Notes under the pieces: generated by a model
Told to the model about the DNA's origin: nothing
What the model saw: only the letters and a program-made list of their open reading frames with translations
The model's database searches: none
Translations under genes and position numbers: made by a program
Assembly: GCF_014779595.1 (NCBI RefSeq)
Contig: NZ_JACXZT010000019.1
Location: 585,010-649,009, forward strand
DNA: 64,000 bases
Direction: 5' to 3'
Source: Halomonas sp. ML-15
GTDB lineage: Bacteria; Pseudomonadota; Gammaproteobacteria; Pseudomonadales; Halomonadaceae
Shown here: positions 39,034-47,440 of the stretch, piece by piece
Numbering within the stretch: position 1 is the first letter of the stretch
How the letters are laid out: the number at the start of each line of letters is the position of its first letter

Positions 39034-39333
39034 TCAGCGTGGCGCGACGTCGGCCACGGCGCGATCGAGGCGCTCGCCGAGTCGCGCCAGGGCTGCATCG
39101 CCGTCCTTGCGCTCGTCGAGGGCCTGCAGCAGTTCGTGGGTGATATTGAGCGCTGCCATGAGGGCGATCTTCTCGGCGCCGAGTACCTTGCCGCGGGCAT
39201 GGATACCGTGCATTGCACGATCCAGGTAGCGAGCCGCACGATTGAGCTGCTCCTGCTCCTCTGGCGGGCAAGCGATTACGTAGCCGCGCCCCAGCAGCGT
39301 GATCTCAGTGGTCTGCCGGCTGTCATCGGTCAT
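39034..39333 (-). CDS. zapA: Cell division protein ZapA
   Basis: 99 residues. ZapA bundles FtsZ protofilaments and stabilises the Z ring. The N-terminus TEITLLGRGYVIACPPEEQEQL is the conserved beta-hairpin domain; residues 25-99 are a helical dimer/tetramer segment (NRAARYLDRAMHGIHARGKV, EKIALMAALNITHELL). It is divergent from ygfB and lies upstream of ssrS-fau, the conserved arrangement. Confidence 0.94.
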   Translation of the reverse strand: MTDDSRQTTEITLLGRGYVIACPPEEQEQLNRAARYLDRAMHGIHARGKVLGAEKIALMAALNITHELLQALDERKDGDAALARLGERLDRAVADVAPR

Positions 39334-39475
39334 GGTGCGCTCCCGGGCTTGGGATGAGGGTGGGCCAAGAATGGGGCAGATGCGTTAGGCTATGGCTATT
39401 CAACCATCATAAGAGAGCCTTACGCAGGCGGTCAACGCGCCTGCCGGCTCGACGTAGCCCAACGGACCCACCGCT

Positions 39476-40048
39476 ATGCCATTGATTAACGAACAGCTCA
39501 GCTTTTCCGACGTCGCCGATGCCTTCCTGGTACACGGCAGCATGCAGTCACCGGCCTTCCTCGATGGCCGCCTTGCCGCTGGACTGGCCCTCCACGACCT
39601 TGCCGCCGAGGCGTGGCTCAACGAACTCTGCGATGCGCTGGGCGTCGACCAGCCCCACGACCAGGAGAGCGCCGAGGTACTGCTGGCCTGGCGTCGCCAG
39701 AGCCTCGAGGCGCTGGTCGGCGAGGCGCTCAACTATGAACCGCTGCTGCCCGACGAGATGTTCTCGCTGGCCGAACGCGCCCGCGGGCTGCAGGAGTGGA
39801 CGCTGGGATTTCTGGAAGTGCTCAACGATGTCGATCCCGAGCGCCGCCAGGAGTGGTCAGCGCCGCTGCGCGAAGCCCTCGATGATCTCGAGGGGCTGGC
39901 GGCCATCGATACCGAACTCGAGGAGAGCAGTGAGAACGAGAACGATCTGTTCGCCCTCACCGAACACGTGCGCATGGCGGCCATGCTGCTCTACACCGAG
40001 CAGCATCCCGGCAAGCCCCAGGTCGAACAGACCGAGGAGCCCCACTGA
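39476..40048 (+). CDS. ygfB: UPF0149 family protein YgfB
   Basis: 190 residues, acidic and all-helical. It matches YgfB by FSDVADAFLVHGSMQSPAFLDG, LHDLAAEAWL, FSLAERARGLQEWTLGFL and the C-terminal LTEHVRMAAMLLYTEQ. In Pseudomonas aeruginosa YgfB influences AmpDh3 and beta-lactam resistance via a regulatory partner; the function here is unknown. Its stop is immediately followed by the pepP ATG, and it diverges from zapA across 142 bp. Confidence 0.93.
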   Translation: MPLINEQLSFSDVADAFLVHGSMQSPAFLDGRLAAGLALHDLAAEAWLNELCDALGVDQPHDQESAEVLLAWRRQSLEALVGEALNYEPLLPDEMFSLAERARGLQEWTLGFLEVLNDVDPERRQEWSAPLREALDDLEGLAAIDTELEESSENENDLFALTEHVRMAAMLLYTEQHPGKPQVEQTEEPH

Positions 40049-41407
40049 ATGCCGACTCACGCTGCCCAGACGCTGCCCCCTGCCCTACCGCGCCCGGCGC
40101 CAATCAGCCAGGCCGAATATCGCCGCCGCCGCCAGACCCTGATGGCAGCGCTGGCGCCCAACAGCGCCGTGCTGCTGCCATCGGCGGGGCTGATGACCCG
40201 CTCGCGTGACAGCGAGTTCGCGTTCCGCCAGAACAGCGACTTCCACTATCTGACCGGGTTTCCTGAACCGGACGCCCTGCTGCTGCTGCTGCCGGGGCGC
40301 GAGGCCGGCGAGTGCGTGCTGTTCTGCCAGGACAAGGACGCCACCCTGGAAGCCTGGACCGGCATTCGCTTCGGCGCCGCCGGCGCCGAAGCCGAATTCG
40401 GCATCGACCAGGCGTTCGAGAATGCCGAGCGCGAGGCGCATCTCGCCGAGCTGCTCGATGGACGCGAAACCCTCTACCTGCCCCTCGATGACGCCGAGGC
40501 GATGGCCCTGGCCGAAGCGGTCCGCGGTGAACTGCAGGGGCGTCGCCGCCAGGGCGCGGTCGCTCCCCGCAGCTTCTGCGACCTGTGTCCACTGATCCAC
40601 GAGCAGCGTCTGATCAAGAGCGAGACCGAGCTTGCGCTGCTGCGCCATGCCGCCGAGATCTCGGCGCTGGCCCACGTGCGCGCCATGCGCGCGGCGGCCC
40701 CGGGGCTGCACGAGTACCAGCTGCAGGCGGAGCTGGAGCACGAGTTCGTGTGGCACGGCGCCAGTGGGCCTGCCTATGCCAGCATCGTCGGCGGTGGTAC
40801 CAACGCCTGCGTGCTGCACTACATCAGTAATCGCGATGCGCTGCGCGACGGTGAGCTGGTGCTGATCGATGCGGGCGCCGAGTTCGACCTCTACGCCGGG
40901 GATATCACCCGCACCTTCCCGGTCAACGGCCGCTTCAGCGAGGCCCAGCGCGCGCTCTATGAGGTGGTACTGGAGGCCCAGGAGCGAGCGGTAGCGGCGG
41001 TGGCCCCAGGAGCAACGCTCAAGGCGATCCACGACGGCGTGGTGCGCGATCTGACCCAGGGGCTGCTGGCACTGGGCCTGCTCGAGGGCGAGCTGGAGAT
41101 CAATATCGAGAGCGAGGCCTACCGCCGCTTCTATCTGCACTCCACCTCGCACTGGCTGGGGCTGGATGTCCACGATGTCGGCGACTACCGCCTCGGCGGC
41201 GAGCCGCGGCCGCTGGCGCCGGGCATGGTGCTGACCGTTGAGCCGGGACTCTATATCCCCGACGCCGACGACATACCCGCCGAGTTCCGTGGCATCGGCA
41301 TCCGCATCGAGGACGATGTTGCGGTGACCGAGCACGGCCATGAGGTGCTCACCGCCGGTGTGCCCAAGCAGGTGGCTGATATTGAAGTGCTGATGATCAG
41401 TTCGTGA
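40049..41407 (+). CDS. pepP: Xaa-Pro aminopeptidase P
   Basis: 452 residues. This M24 metallopeptidase removes N-terminal residues preceding proline. The N-terminal creatinase-like domain has FRQNSDFHYLTGFPEPDALL. The pita-bread catalytic domain has LIDAGAEFDLYAGDITRTFP (two Asp ligands), STSHWLGLDVHDVG (His ligand) and GMVLTVEPGLYI with IGIRIEDDV (two Glu ligands). It starts directly after the ygfB stop, so it is translationally coupled in the ygfB-pepP-ubiH series. Confidence 0.96.
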   Translation: MPTHAAQTLPPALPRPAPISQAEYRRRRQTLMAALAPNSAVLLPSAGLMTRSRDSEFAFRQNSDFHYLTGFPEPDALLLLLPGREAGECVLFCQDKDATLEAWTGIRFGAAGAEAEFGIDQAFENAEREAHLAELLDGRETLYLPLDDAEAMALAEAVRGELQGRRRQGAVAPRSFCDLCPLIHEQRLIKSETELALLRHAAEISALAHVRAMRAAAPGLHEYQLQAELEHEFVWHGASGPAYASIVGGGTNACVLHYISNRDALRDGELVLIDAGAEFDLYAGDITRTFPVNGRFSEAQRALYEVVLEAQERAVAAVAPGATLKAIHDGVVRDLTQGLLALGLLEGELEINIESEAYRRFYLHSTSHWLGLDVHDVGDYRLGGEPRPLAPGMVLTVEPGLYIPDADDIPAEFRGIGIRIEDDVAVTEHGHEVLTAGVPKQVADIEVLMISS

Positions 41408-41472
41408 CCAGTGGAGAGCATGGCGAAAACTGGTTTACGTAAATTACGTAATGTTGGCGAGGTGCACTACGC

Positions 41473-42687
41473 ATGCAACAGGCAGTCTCACGGGTGGATA
41501 TCGCCATCGTCGGTGGCGGGCTGGTGGGCGCCAGCCTGGCGGCGGCTCTGGCGCCGCTGATCGAGGAGCAGGGGCGCAAGGTGGCGGTGATAGAACCGGC
41601 CACCCTGCCTTCGAGTATAGACGCCGAGCCGCCAGTGCAACCCAGCTTCGATGCTCGCGCCAGTGCTATCGCCCAGGGCTCCTGCGAGCACTTTGCGCAG
41701 CTCGGGCTATGGTCGCAGCTAGCCGAGCAGGCCGAACCGATCCACACCATCCATATCAGCGAGCGCGGGCGGCTGGGGGTAACCCGGTTAAGCGCCGAGG
41801 AGCTGGGGGTGTCAGCCCTGGGCCATGTGATACCCAACGCCTGGTTGGGGCGGGTGCTGCACCGCCGGTTGGCGACACTGCCCCTCGACTGGCACTGTCC
41901 GGCGCGGGTCGAGCGCATTGAGCCGCAGCCGGGCGGACATCGCCTGACGCTGTCGGATGGCGCGACCCTGGAGGCAGCGTTGACGGTGCTGGCCGACGGC
42001 GGCCGCTCGGGGTTGAAGGAGCAGCTGGGTATCGCCAGTCAGGCCACCTCCTATGACCAGGTGGCGCTGATCGCCAACCTCGAGGTCAGCAAGCCGCACC
42101 GGGGCATGGCCTTCGAGCGCTTTACCGCGGATGGCCCACTGGCGCTGCTGCCGCTCTCAGGCCAGCGCATGGAGCTGATCTGGACCCACCGGGCGGGCAG
42201 CGAGACACAGACCCTGGCGCTCGACGATGGCGACTTCCTGGCGCGGTTGCAAAAGGCCTTTGGTGACCGTGCCGGGCGCTTCCGGCGGGTCGGCACGCGC
42301 CACTGCTATCCGCTCTCCCTGGTCACCGCCGAGGAGCCAACCCGGCCGGGGCTGGTGGTGCTGGGCAACGCCGCCCATGCGCTGCATCCGGTGGCGGGCC
42401 AGGGCTTCAACCTGGCGCTGCGCGGGGTGATGGACCTGGTAGCGGCGCTGGAAGCCGCCCAGCAGCGCGGGGCCGGGCCGGGCAGTGCCGAGACGTTGGC
42501 CGACCTCGAGCGGCGCCGCAGTGGCGATCGCCACAACGTGATTCGCTTCAGCGACGGCCTGATTCGGCTGTTCGGTATCGACAACGGCTGGCTCTCCCAC
42601 GCCCGCGCCGCGGGCCTGGTCGGGCTCAACCTGGTGGGACCGCTGCGCCGCACCCTGGCACGCCGCGCCATGGGGTTGGAGCGCTGA
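41473..42687 (+). CDS. ubiH: 2-octaprenyl-6-methoxyphenol hydroxylase (ubiquinone biosynthesis)
   Basis: 404 residues. This FAD monooxygenase of the Ubi complex shows the Rossmann motif IAIVGGGLVGASLAA near the N-terminus, FDARASAIAQGS, the DG motif VLADGGRSGLKEQLG and the second FAD motif GNAAHALHPVAGQGFNLALR. ASAIAQGS and the pepP neighbour favour UbiH over UbiI and UbiF. It lies 65 bp after pepP. A hairpin follows, after which the conserved operon is interrupted by a permease on the other strand before ubiI. Confidence 0.92.
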   Translation: MQQAVSRVDIAIVGGGLVGASLAAALAPLIEEQGRKVAVIEPATLPSSIDAEPPVQPSFDARASAIAQGSCEHFAQLGLWSQLAEQAEPIHTIHISERGRLGVTRLSAEELGVSALGHVIPNAWLGRVLHRRLATLPLDWHCPARVERIEPQPGGHRLTLSDGATLEAALTVLADGGRSGLKEQLGIASQATSYDQVALIANLEVSKPHRGMAFERFTADGPLALLPLSGQRMELIWTHRAGSETQTLALDDGDFLARLQKAFGDRAGRFRRVGTRHCYPLSLVTAEEPTRPGLVVLGNAAHALHPVAGQGFNLALRGVMDLVAALEAAQQRGAGPGSAETLADLERRRSGDRHNVIRFSDGLIRLFGIDNGWLSHARAAGLVGLNLVGPLRRTLARRAMGLER

Positions 42688-42717
42688 AGCGCCGATAGCC
42701 ACCAGCAGCAACGCCGA

Positions 42718-42743
42718 GGGCCCGGCAATATGTTGCCGGGCCC
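42718..42743. terminator. Hairpin between convergent ubiH and NCS2 permease genes
   Basis: GGGCCCGGCAA (42718-42728) pairs perfectly with TTGCCGGGCCC (42733-42743) around a 4-base TATG loop. Convergent placement suggests a bidirectional terminator, though T-runs are short. Confidence 0.65.
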
Positions 42744-42780
42744 TGGGCATTTCGCGGCGAGCAGTGCCCGCCACGCCAGT

Positions 42781-44160
42781 TTACTGCTTGGGCGTCATAG
42801 CGTCGGCAGCGGTGGCCGTCTCGTCGGCCTCGATGGGCTCACGCTTCGGCTTGCCAGGGAGAATAGCGTCCAGCAGCAGCGCCGCCACTGCCGCCGGCAC
42901 CAGCCCCGACTTGAGCAGCAGGCCGGCCTGACCTGGCATGGTCTCGGAGATCGCTTCCACCGCTGGCAGACCGATGCCGAGGCTCAGAGAGACGGCGATG
43001 ATCAGCATCGCACGCTGGTCGAGTTTGCACTCCTGGATAATCTTCAGTCCCGCCGAAGCGATCATACCGAACATCACCACGCCGGCACCGCCCAGCACCG
43101 CATGGGGCATGGCGGCGACCAGGCCGCCCAGTTTCGGGAACAGGCCCATGCAGATCAGCAGGATGCCACCGATGGTCACCACGTGACGGCTGACCACGCC
43201 GGTCAGAGTGATCAGGCCGACGTTCTGGGCGTAGGCGGTGTTGGGCAGGGTGTTGAATATCGCGGCGAAGGAGGTGGCCACGCCGTCGGCCATGACGCCG
43301 CCGGAGAGTTCGCGATCCTTGGCCTGGCGCCCGGCGCCGCCGATGGTGATGGCGGAGATATTGCCGATGGTCTCCAGCCCTACCACGAACATGATCAGGG
43401 TCATGCCTATGATGGCGGTCAGTTGGAACTCGAGGCCGTACTGGAGGGGCTTGGGCACCGAGAACCAGGCGGCGTCACCGACGCTTGCGAAATCCACCAT
43501 GCCGAGCAGGATCGCCAGGAGATAGCCGCTTGCCAGGCCTATCAGGATAGAGGCCGCCTTGAGGAAACCGCGTCCGAACTGGTGTGCGCCGATGGTCACG
43601 ACCAGCACGAAGAAGGCCAGACCCAGGTTGGTGGGGGAGGCAAAGTTGTCGCTACCGATGCCGCCGGCGGCGTAGTTGAGGCCCACTGGCATCAGCGTGA
43701 TGCCGATCAACAGCACCACGATGCCGGTCACCACCGGCGAGAACCAGTGGCGGATCTTCTTGAGAAAGGCCCCCAGGCCCACCTGCAGACAGCCTGCCAC
43801 CAGGGAGGCGCCGAGCACGGCGGGCAAGCCGAAGGTGCCGGCCAGGGGCAGGGCTACCGGGAGGAAGCCGAAGCTGGTGCCCTGGACGATGGGCAGGCGG
43901 GCGCCGACGGGGCCTATGCCGATGGTCTGGACCAGGGTGGCGATGCCGGCAACGAAGAGGGCGACCTGAATCAGGAAGATCTGTTCGCCGGTGGTGGCAC
44001 CGATCACCCCGGCGATGATGATGGGCGGCGTTACGTTGCCGGCGAACATCGCCATGATGTGCTGGATGCCCAGGGGGATCGCCTTGCTCAGCGGTGGCAT
44101 GGCGTCAGGATCCTGATTGATGGTGCGCGAGGGCCGCAGGCCCTGTTCGGGGTTACTCAT
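42781..44160 (-). CDS. NCS2-family purine (xanthine/urate-type) permease
   Basis: 459 residues from ATG 44160, with GAGG 8 nt upstream; ATG 44181 has none. About 12-14 hydrophobic segments. Family motifs: GIQHIMAMFAGNVTPPIII in TM1, FNTLPNTAYAQNVGLITLTG and VVSRHVVTIGG (the NAT signature region with the QNxG core) and the GLETIGNISAI segment with the conserved Glu. The QNVGLI.LTGVVSR form is seen in xanthine and uric-acid proton symporters rather than the uracil carrier UraA. The soluble tail is acidic. It sits on the opposite strand inside the ubiH-ubiI operon, with an operator-like palindrome upstream. Confidence 0.88.
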   Translation of the reverse strand: MSNPEQGLRPSRTINQDPDAMPPLSKAIPLGIQHIMAMFAGNVTPPIIIAGVIGATTGEQIFLIQVALFVAGIATLVQTIGIGPVGARLPIVQGTSFGFLPVALPLAGTFGLPAVLGASLVAGCLQVGLGAFLKKIRHWFSPVVTGIVVLLIGITLMPVGLNYAAGGIGSDNFASPTNLGLAFFVLVVTIGAHQFGRGFLKAASILIGLASGYLLAILLGMVDFASVGDAAWFSVPKPLQYGLEFQLTAIIGMTLIMFVVGLETIGNISAITIGGAGRQAKDRELSGGVMADGVATSFAAIFNTLPNTAYAQNVGLITLTGVVSRHVVTIGGILLICMGLFPKLGGLVAAMPHAVLGGAGVVMFGMIASAGLKIIQECKLDQRAMLIIAVSLSLGIGLPAVEAISETMPGQAGLLLKSGLVPAAVAALLLDAILPGKPKREPIEADETATAADAMTPKQ

Positions 44161-44231
44161 GGGATAGCCTCTACTGTGCACTGTTTTTGTATACTTTAAA
44201 TTGGCCGTTAATGAGCATCAGATGCCTTTTG

Positions 44232-44243
44232 TTGTGTACACAA
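44232..44243. promoter_or_regulatory. Palindromic operator candidate upstream of the purine permease
   Basis: TTGTGTACACAA, a perfect 12-bp dyad, 72 bp upstream of the permease start and 127 bp upstream of ubiI. TTGT..ACAA dyads are typical GntR-family operators; no gntR gene is adjacent. Confidence 0.45.
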
Positions 44244-44370
44244 AATAGACGTCTGTGAAAAACATTTCCAGCGCTTTTGCGTATCTGGCGCTGTTGACGT
44301 GCGCTGACTCGAGTGCGCTGCGCCGGCGTGAGATACTCGACGCTATCGGTCAGTCGTGAAGGAGACGCCC

Positions 44371-45585
44371 ATGCAGGCGCAAGTGATCATCGTCGGTGGC
44401 GGCATGGTGGGCGCCAGCCTGGCGGCGCTGCTGGGCCAGGCCGGGATGGCGGTGACGGTCATCGACGGGCGCAGTGAACCGCTGCCGCAGCCCTGTGTGC
44501 CGGGCGATACGCCCTCGCCGCGGGTCAGCGCCCTGACGCCGGTGTCGCAGCGGCTGCTGGAGGGCCTGGGCGTATGGTCGCGGCTGACGCGGATCACGCC
44601 CTATGACGGCATGCAGGTGTGGGATAGCGAGGGCAGCGGCGAGATTCACTTCAGCGCCGATCAGGCTGGCGTGCCGCAGCTGGGCCATATCGTCGAGAAC
44701 CAGGTGGTGCTGGCGGCCCTGGAGTCGCGCCTCGGCGAACTGCCGAGTGTTACCCAGCGCTTTGCCGCGCGGGTCACCGGCTGGCGCGAGGGCGCAACCG
44801 GCCACACCCTGACCCTCGATGACGGCAGCGAGTTGAGCGCGCCGCTGGTGGTGGCCGCCGACGGCGCGCGCTCGCGGCTGCGCGATTTGGCCGGCATCGA
44901 GACCCGCGAGGCCGACACCGGCCAGCGTGCGCTGGTGACGACGGTGCGTGTGGCGCATCGCCACGGCGGCGTTGCGCGGCAGATATTTCTGCCCACCGGG
45001 CCGCTGGCGTTTCTGCCGCTGACCCTGGCCGGGCAGCCGCACTACTGCTCGATCGTATGGTCGACGTCACCGGGCGAGGCCGCGCGGCTGACCGGTCTGT
45101 CGCGGACGGCGCTGAGTTCAGCGCTGTTCGAGGCCTTCGAGGGGCGGCTGGGCGACGTCGAGGTGATCGATGACGCCATCGATATCGCGCTGGTGCAGCG
45201 CCATGCCCGCGACTACGTGAAGCCGGGCTTGGCGCTGATCGGCGACGCCGCCCACAGCATCCACCCGCTGGCCGGCCAGGGCGTCAACCTGGGCCTGATG
45301 GATGCCGCGGTCCTTGCCGAGGAGCTTATCGAGGCGCAGCGCCGCGGGGCGGCGCTCGGCGATCCGCGCATCCTGTCGCGCTACGCCCGCCGGCGTCGCG
45401 GCGACAACGCCGCCATGCTGGCGCTGATGGATGGCTTTCGCGTGCTGTTCGGGGCGCGCCACCCGGCGCTGACCCTGGCGCGTAACGTCGGGCTCTCCGG
45501 CGTGGATCGGCTGATACCGTTGAAACGACTGATCATGCGCCAGGCCATCGGCCAGCGCGGTCGGCTGCCGCGAGCGTGCCGCTAA
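44371..45585 (+). CDS. ubiI: UbiI/VisC-type FAD hydroxylase (ubiquinone biosynthesis)
   Basis: 404 residues from ATG 44371 (MQAQVIIVGGGMVGASLAAL), with AAGGAG 7 nt upstream; GTG 44356 would add five residues and lacks a site. It shows the two FAD motifs (VIIVGGGMVGASLAA and GDAAHSIHPLAGQGVNLGLMD), SPRVSALTPVSQRLL and VAADGARSRLRDLAGI. UbiI hydroxylates C5 of the octaprenylphenol ring. Its normal partner ubiH lies 1.7 kb upstream, separated by the permease. The tetR stop is 28 bp past its end, convergent. Confidence 0.9.
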   Translation: MQAQVIIVGGGMVGASLAALLGQAGMAVTVIDGRSEPLPQPCVPGDTPSPRVSALTPVSQRLLEGLGVWSRLTRITPYDGMQVWDSEGSGEIHFSADQAGVPQLGHIVENQVVLAALESRLGELPSVTQRFAARVTGWREGATGHTLTLDDGSELSAPLVVAADGARSRLRDLAGIETREADTGQRALVTTVRVAHRHGGVARQIFLPTGPLAFLPLTLAGQPHYCSIVWSTSPGEAARLTGLSRTALSSALFEAFEGRLGDVEVIDDAIDIALVQRHARDYVKPGLALIGDAAHSIHPLAGQGVNLGLMDAAVLAEELIEAQRRGAALGDPRILSRYARRRRGDNAAMLALMDGFRVLFGARHPALTLARNVGLSGVDRLIPLKRLIMRQAIGQRGRLPRACR

Positions 45586-45612
45586 ATCGCGCGACCCCCT
45601 GCGCTGCAGCGG

Positions 45613-46242
45613 TTAGGCCGTGGCGTGAGCCGAGGTCCAGACCCGGGTCATGGCGTCGAGTTGACGCGACAGGCGCGCTTTAAGCGCCGCCAGGGTCATG
45701 GCATCGTCGCTGACGAACTCCACGAACATCATATTGAGGCTGTTGAACAGCAGATCGCCCAGCGCCTCGCTATCCAACCGGGCATCGACTTCCCCCTGGG
45801 CCTGGCCGCTGGCGAGCAGCGCCTGCACCTGGGCGCGCAGGCGCTCATCGAGTTGATGATAGAGCACCCCGTTGGGGGTCAGCGGCGCTTCGATGGAGAG
45901 CGCCATGGCGGCACGCCACATCTCCTTGCTGAGATAGTTGAGCGAGTGGTCGTAGTAGTGGCTGATCAGCGTCTGCATGGCTTGGCGTATATCCCGCGGC
46001 GGCTCGGCCAGCAACGCCTCGCCGGCGGCGAGCACCTCCCCCACCTCCATGGCGACAATGGCGATCAGGATATCGCCCTTGGTGGTGTAGTAGTTATAGA
46101 CCGTGCCCACCGAGACCTCGGCGATCTCGGCGATGTCCTCGATACGCACATGGCGATAGCCGCTGCTGCGGAACAGCCGCGTGGCCGCTCCGAGAATGCG
46201 GCGCTTGCGGTCGGCTTTCTGGCGTGTACGGAGTCCCGTCAA
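45613..46242 (-). CDS. TetR-family transcriptional repressor
   Basis: 209 residues. The N-terminal TetR helix-turn-helix spans about 10-60 (ILGAATRLFRSSGYRHVRIE, then DIAEIAEVSVGTVYNYYTTKGDIL). The rest is the helical ligand-binding/dimerisation domain. It diverges from the ABC importer operon across 125 bp. That gap contains a promoter overlapped by the dyad TTGAAC-CT-GTTCAA, the obvious candidate operator. It probably represses the transporter until its substrate or a derivative binds. The ligand cannot be named. Confidence 0.9.
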   Translation of the reverse strand: MTGLRTRQKADRKRRILGAATRLFRSSGYRHVRIEDIAEIAEVSVGTVYNYYTTKGDILIAIVAMEVGEVLAAGEALLAEPPRDIRQAMQTLISHYYDHSLNYLSKEMWRAAMALSIEAPLTPNGVLYHQLDERLRAQVQALLASGQAQGEVDARLDSEALGDLLFNSLNMMFVEFVSDDAMTLAALKARLSRQLDAMTRVWTSAHATA

Positions 46243-46282
46243 TCACCCTCTCCCAAGTGATGAGTAGCGTTTAAAAATATTA

Positions 46283-46311
46283 TTGACGTTAAACTTGAAC
46301 CTGTTCAATAT
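46283..46311 (+). promoter_or_regulatory. ABC-operon promoter with overlapping TetR operator candidate
   Basis: TTGACG (46283-46288), 17 bp, CAATAT (46306-46311). The dyad TTGAAC-CT-GTTCAA (46295-46308) fills the spacer and touches the -10, so bound repressor would block RNA polymerase. The start codon of the first gene is 56 bp downstream. Confidence 0.65.
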
Positions 46312-46367
46312 TTTTTTGAGCCGACCGCACGTTGTCGGCCGCTGCCCATTCCCCGGGAGACAACAAG

Positions 46368-47438
46368 ATGAACAAGACCCGTTTGACCCAGGCCGCTGGC
46401 CTGCCTGCCTGTGCCCTGCTCGGTCTGGCGGCACTCTCCGCCCAAGCCCAGGCCGATAGTCTCAATGCCCTGGTGTGGTGCGACCACACCGATGCCTCGC
46501 TGATCGAGCCCTTTGAGGAAGCTCACGGCGTCACCGTCAATCTGCGCGAGTATGAGGGCACCGGTGCCGCCTTCGCCATGCTCGAGCAGTCGCGCCCCGG
46601 CGACTGGGACGTGCTGGTCATCGATACCGTCGACGTGCCGCGGGCAGTGGAAGCGGGCCTGCTGGCCGCGCTGCCGGATGACGAACTGCCCACCGACGAC
46701 TTCTTCCCCGAGGTGGTGATGGCCTCGAGCAACAGCGTCGATGGCACCACCTATGCGGTGACCGAGAAGTTCGGCTACAACACCCTCTCCTACAACGCCG
46801 ACCGAGTCGATCCTGCCGACCTCGACGATCTGCTGGCGATCTGGTCCGGCGAGAGCGATGCGCGAATCGCCATCTACGACTACTACCTGCCGGTGATCGG
46901 CCTGGTGGCGGTGGGCCTGGGGCTGGAGACCTCGGACCTCACCGCCGATGACCTGCCGGCGATACGCGAAGAGCTGTTCAAGATGAAGGCGGCGTCGCGC
47001 TCGGTGGGCGAAGTAGTGGCGAGCCAGACCGCACTGGCCACCGGCGAGGCGGATATCATCGTCGGCGGCGGCGAATGGCTGACCGCGGTGCTGGCCGAGG
47101 AGCAGCCCGAGCTGACCTGGACGATTCCCGAGCAGGGCGCGGTGCGCTGGTCGCAGTCCATCGCCGTGCTCGAGGAGAGCCAGAACCGCGACCTGGCGCT
47201 GGAGTTCGTCAAGTATATCGTCAGTGCGGAAGGCCAGGCGGCGCTGGCCACCTCGTCGTGCTTCTGGGGTATGCCCGCCAACCAGCGTGCCGGCGAGCTG
47301 CTCAGCGACGAGCAGAAAGCAGTGCTGCGCTGGGACGAGCAGGATGACTACCTGTCGCGTACCCAGCTCTATCCGGCCCCCGATGCCCAGCTCGACGGCC
47401 AGATGCAGGATCTGTGGCTCGAGATGCTGCAGCACTGA
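46368..47438 (+). CDS. Periplasmic substrate-binding protein, PotD-like (polyamine/opine-type ABC importer)
   Basis: 356 residues from ATG 46368, with GGGAGA upstream. A 25-residue signal peptide ends AQA|DSLN. It is of the PotD/SBP-type II class: LNALVWCDHTDASLIEPFEEAHG, then GDWDVLVIDTVDVPRAVEAGLLA and SAEGQAALATSSCFWGMPAN. It captures the solute for the two permeases and ATPase that follow. PotD-type proteins bind polyamines, but opines, amino-acid derivatives and other organic cations or anions are also known ligands. It is the first gene of a five-gene operon controlled by the divergent tetR. Confidence 0.88.
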   Translation: MNKTRLTQAAGLPACALLGLAALSAQAQADSLNALVWCDHTDASLIEPFEEAHGVTVNLREYEGTGAAFAMLEQSRPGDWDVLVIDTVDVPRAVEAGLLAALPDDELPTDDFFPEVVMASSNSVDGTTYAVTEKFGYNTLSYNADRVDPADLDDLLAIWSGESDARIAIYDYYLPVIGLVAVGLGLETSDLTADDLPAIREELFKMKAASRSVGEVVASQTALATGEADIIVGGGEWLTAVLAEEQPELTWTIPEQGAVRWSQSIAVLEESQNRDLALEFVKYIVSAEGQAALATSSCFWGMPANQRAGELLSDEQKAVLRWDEQDDYLSRTQLYPAPDAQLDGQMQDLWLEMLQH

Positions 47439-47440
47439 TC

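Noticed and set aside
40085..41341. 418-codon minus-strand frame opposite pepP
   Set aside because: Antisense shadow; pepP carries all five metal ligands, the reverse frame has no motif.
42730..44199. 489-codon plus-strand frame rich in His/Gln/Asp
   Set aside because: It is the antisense of the NCS2 permease gene; its low-complexity composition mirrors the G+C-rich codons of the real gene.
46305..47435. 376-codon minus-strand frame opposite the PotD-like gene
   Set aside because: Antisense shadow; the plus-strand gene has signal peptide, ribosome-binding site and operon context.
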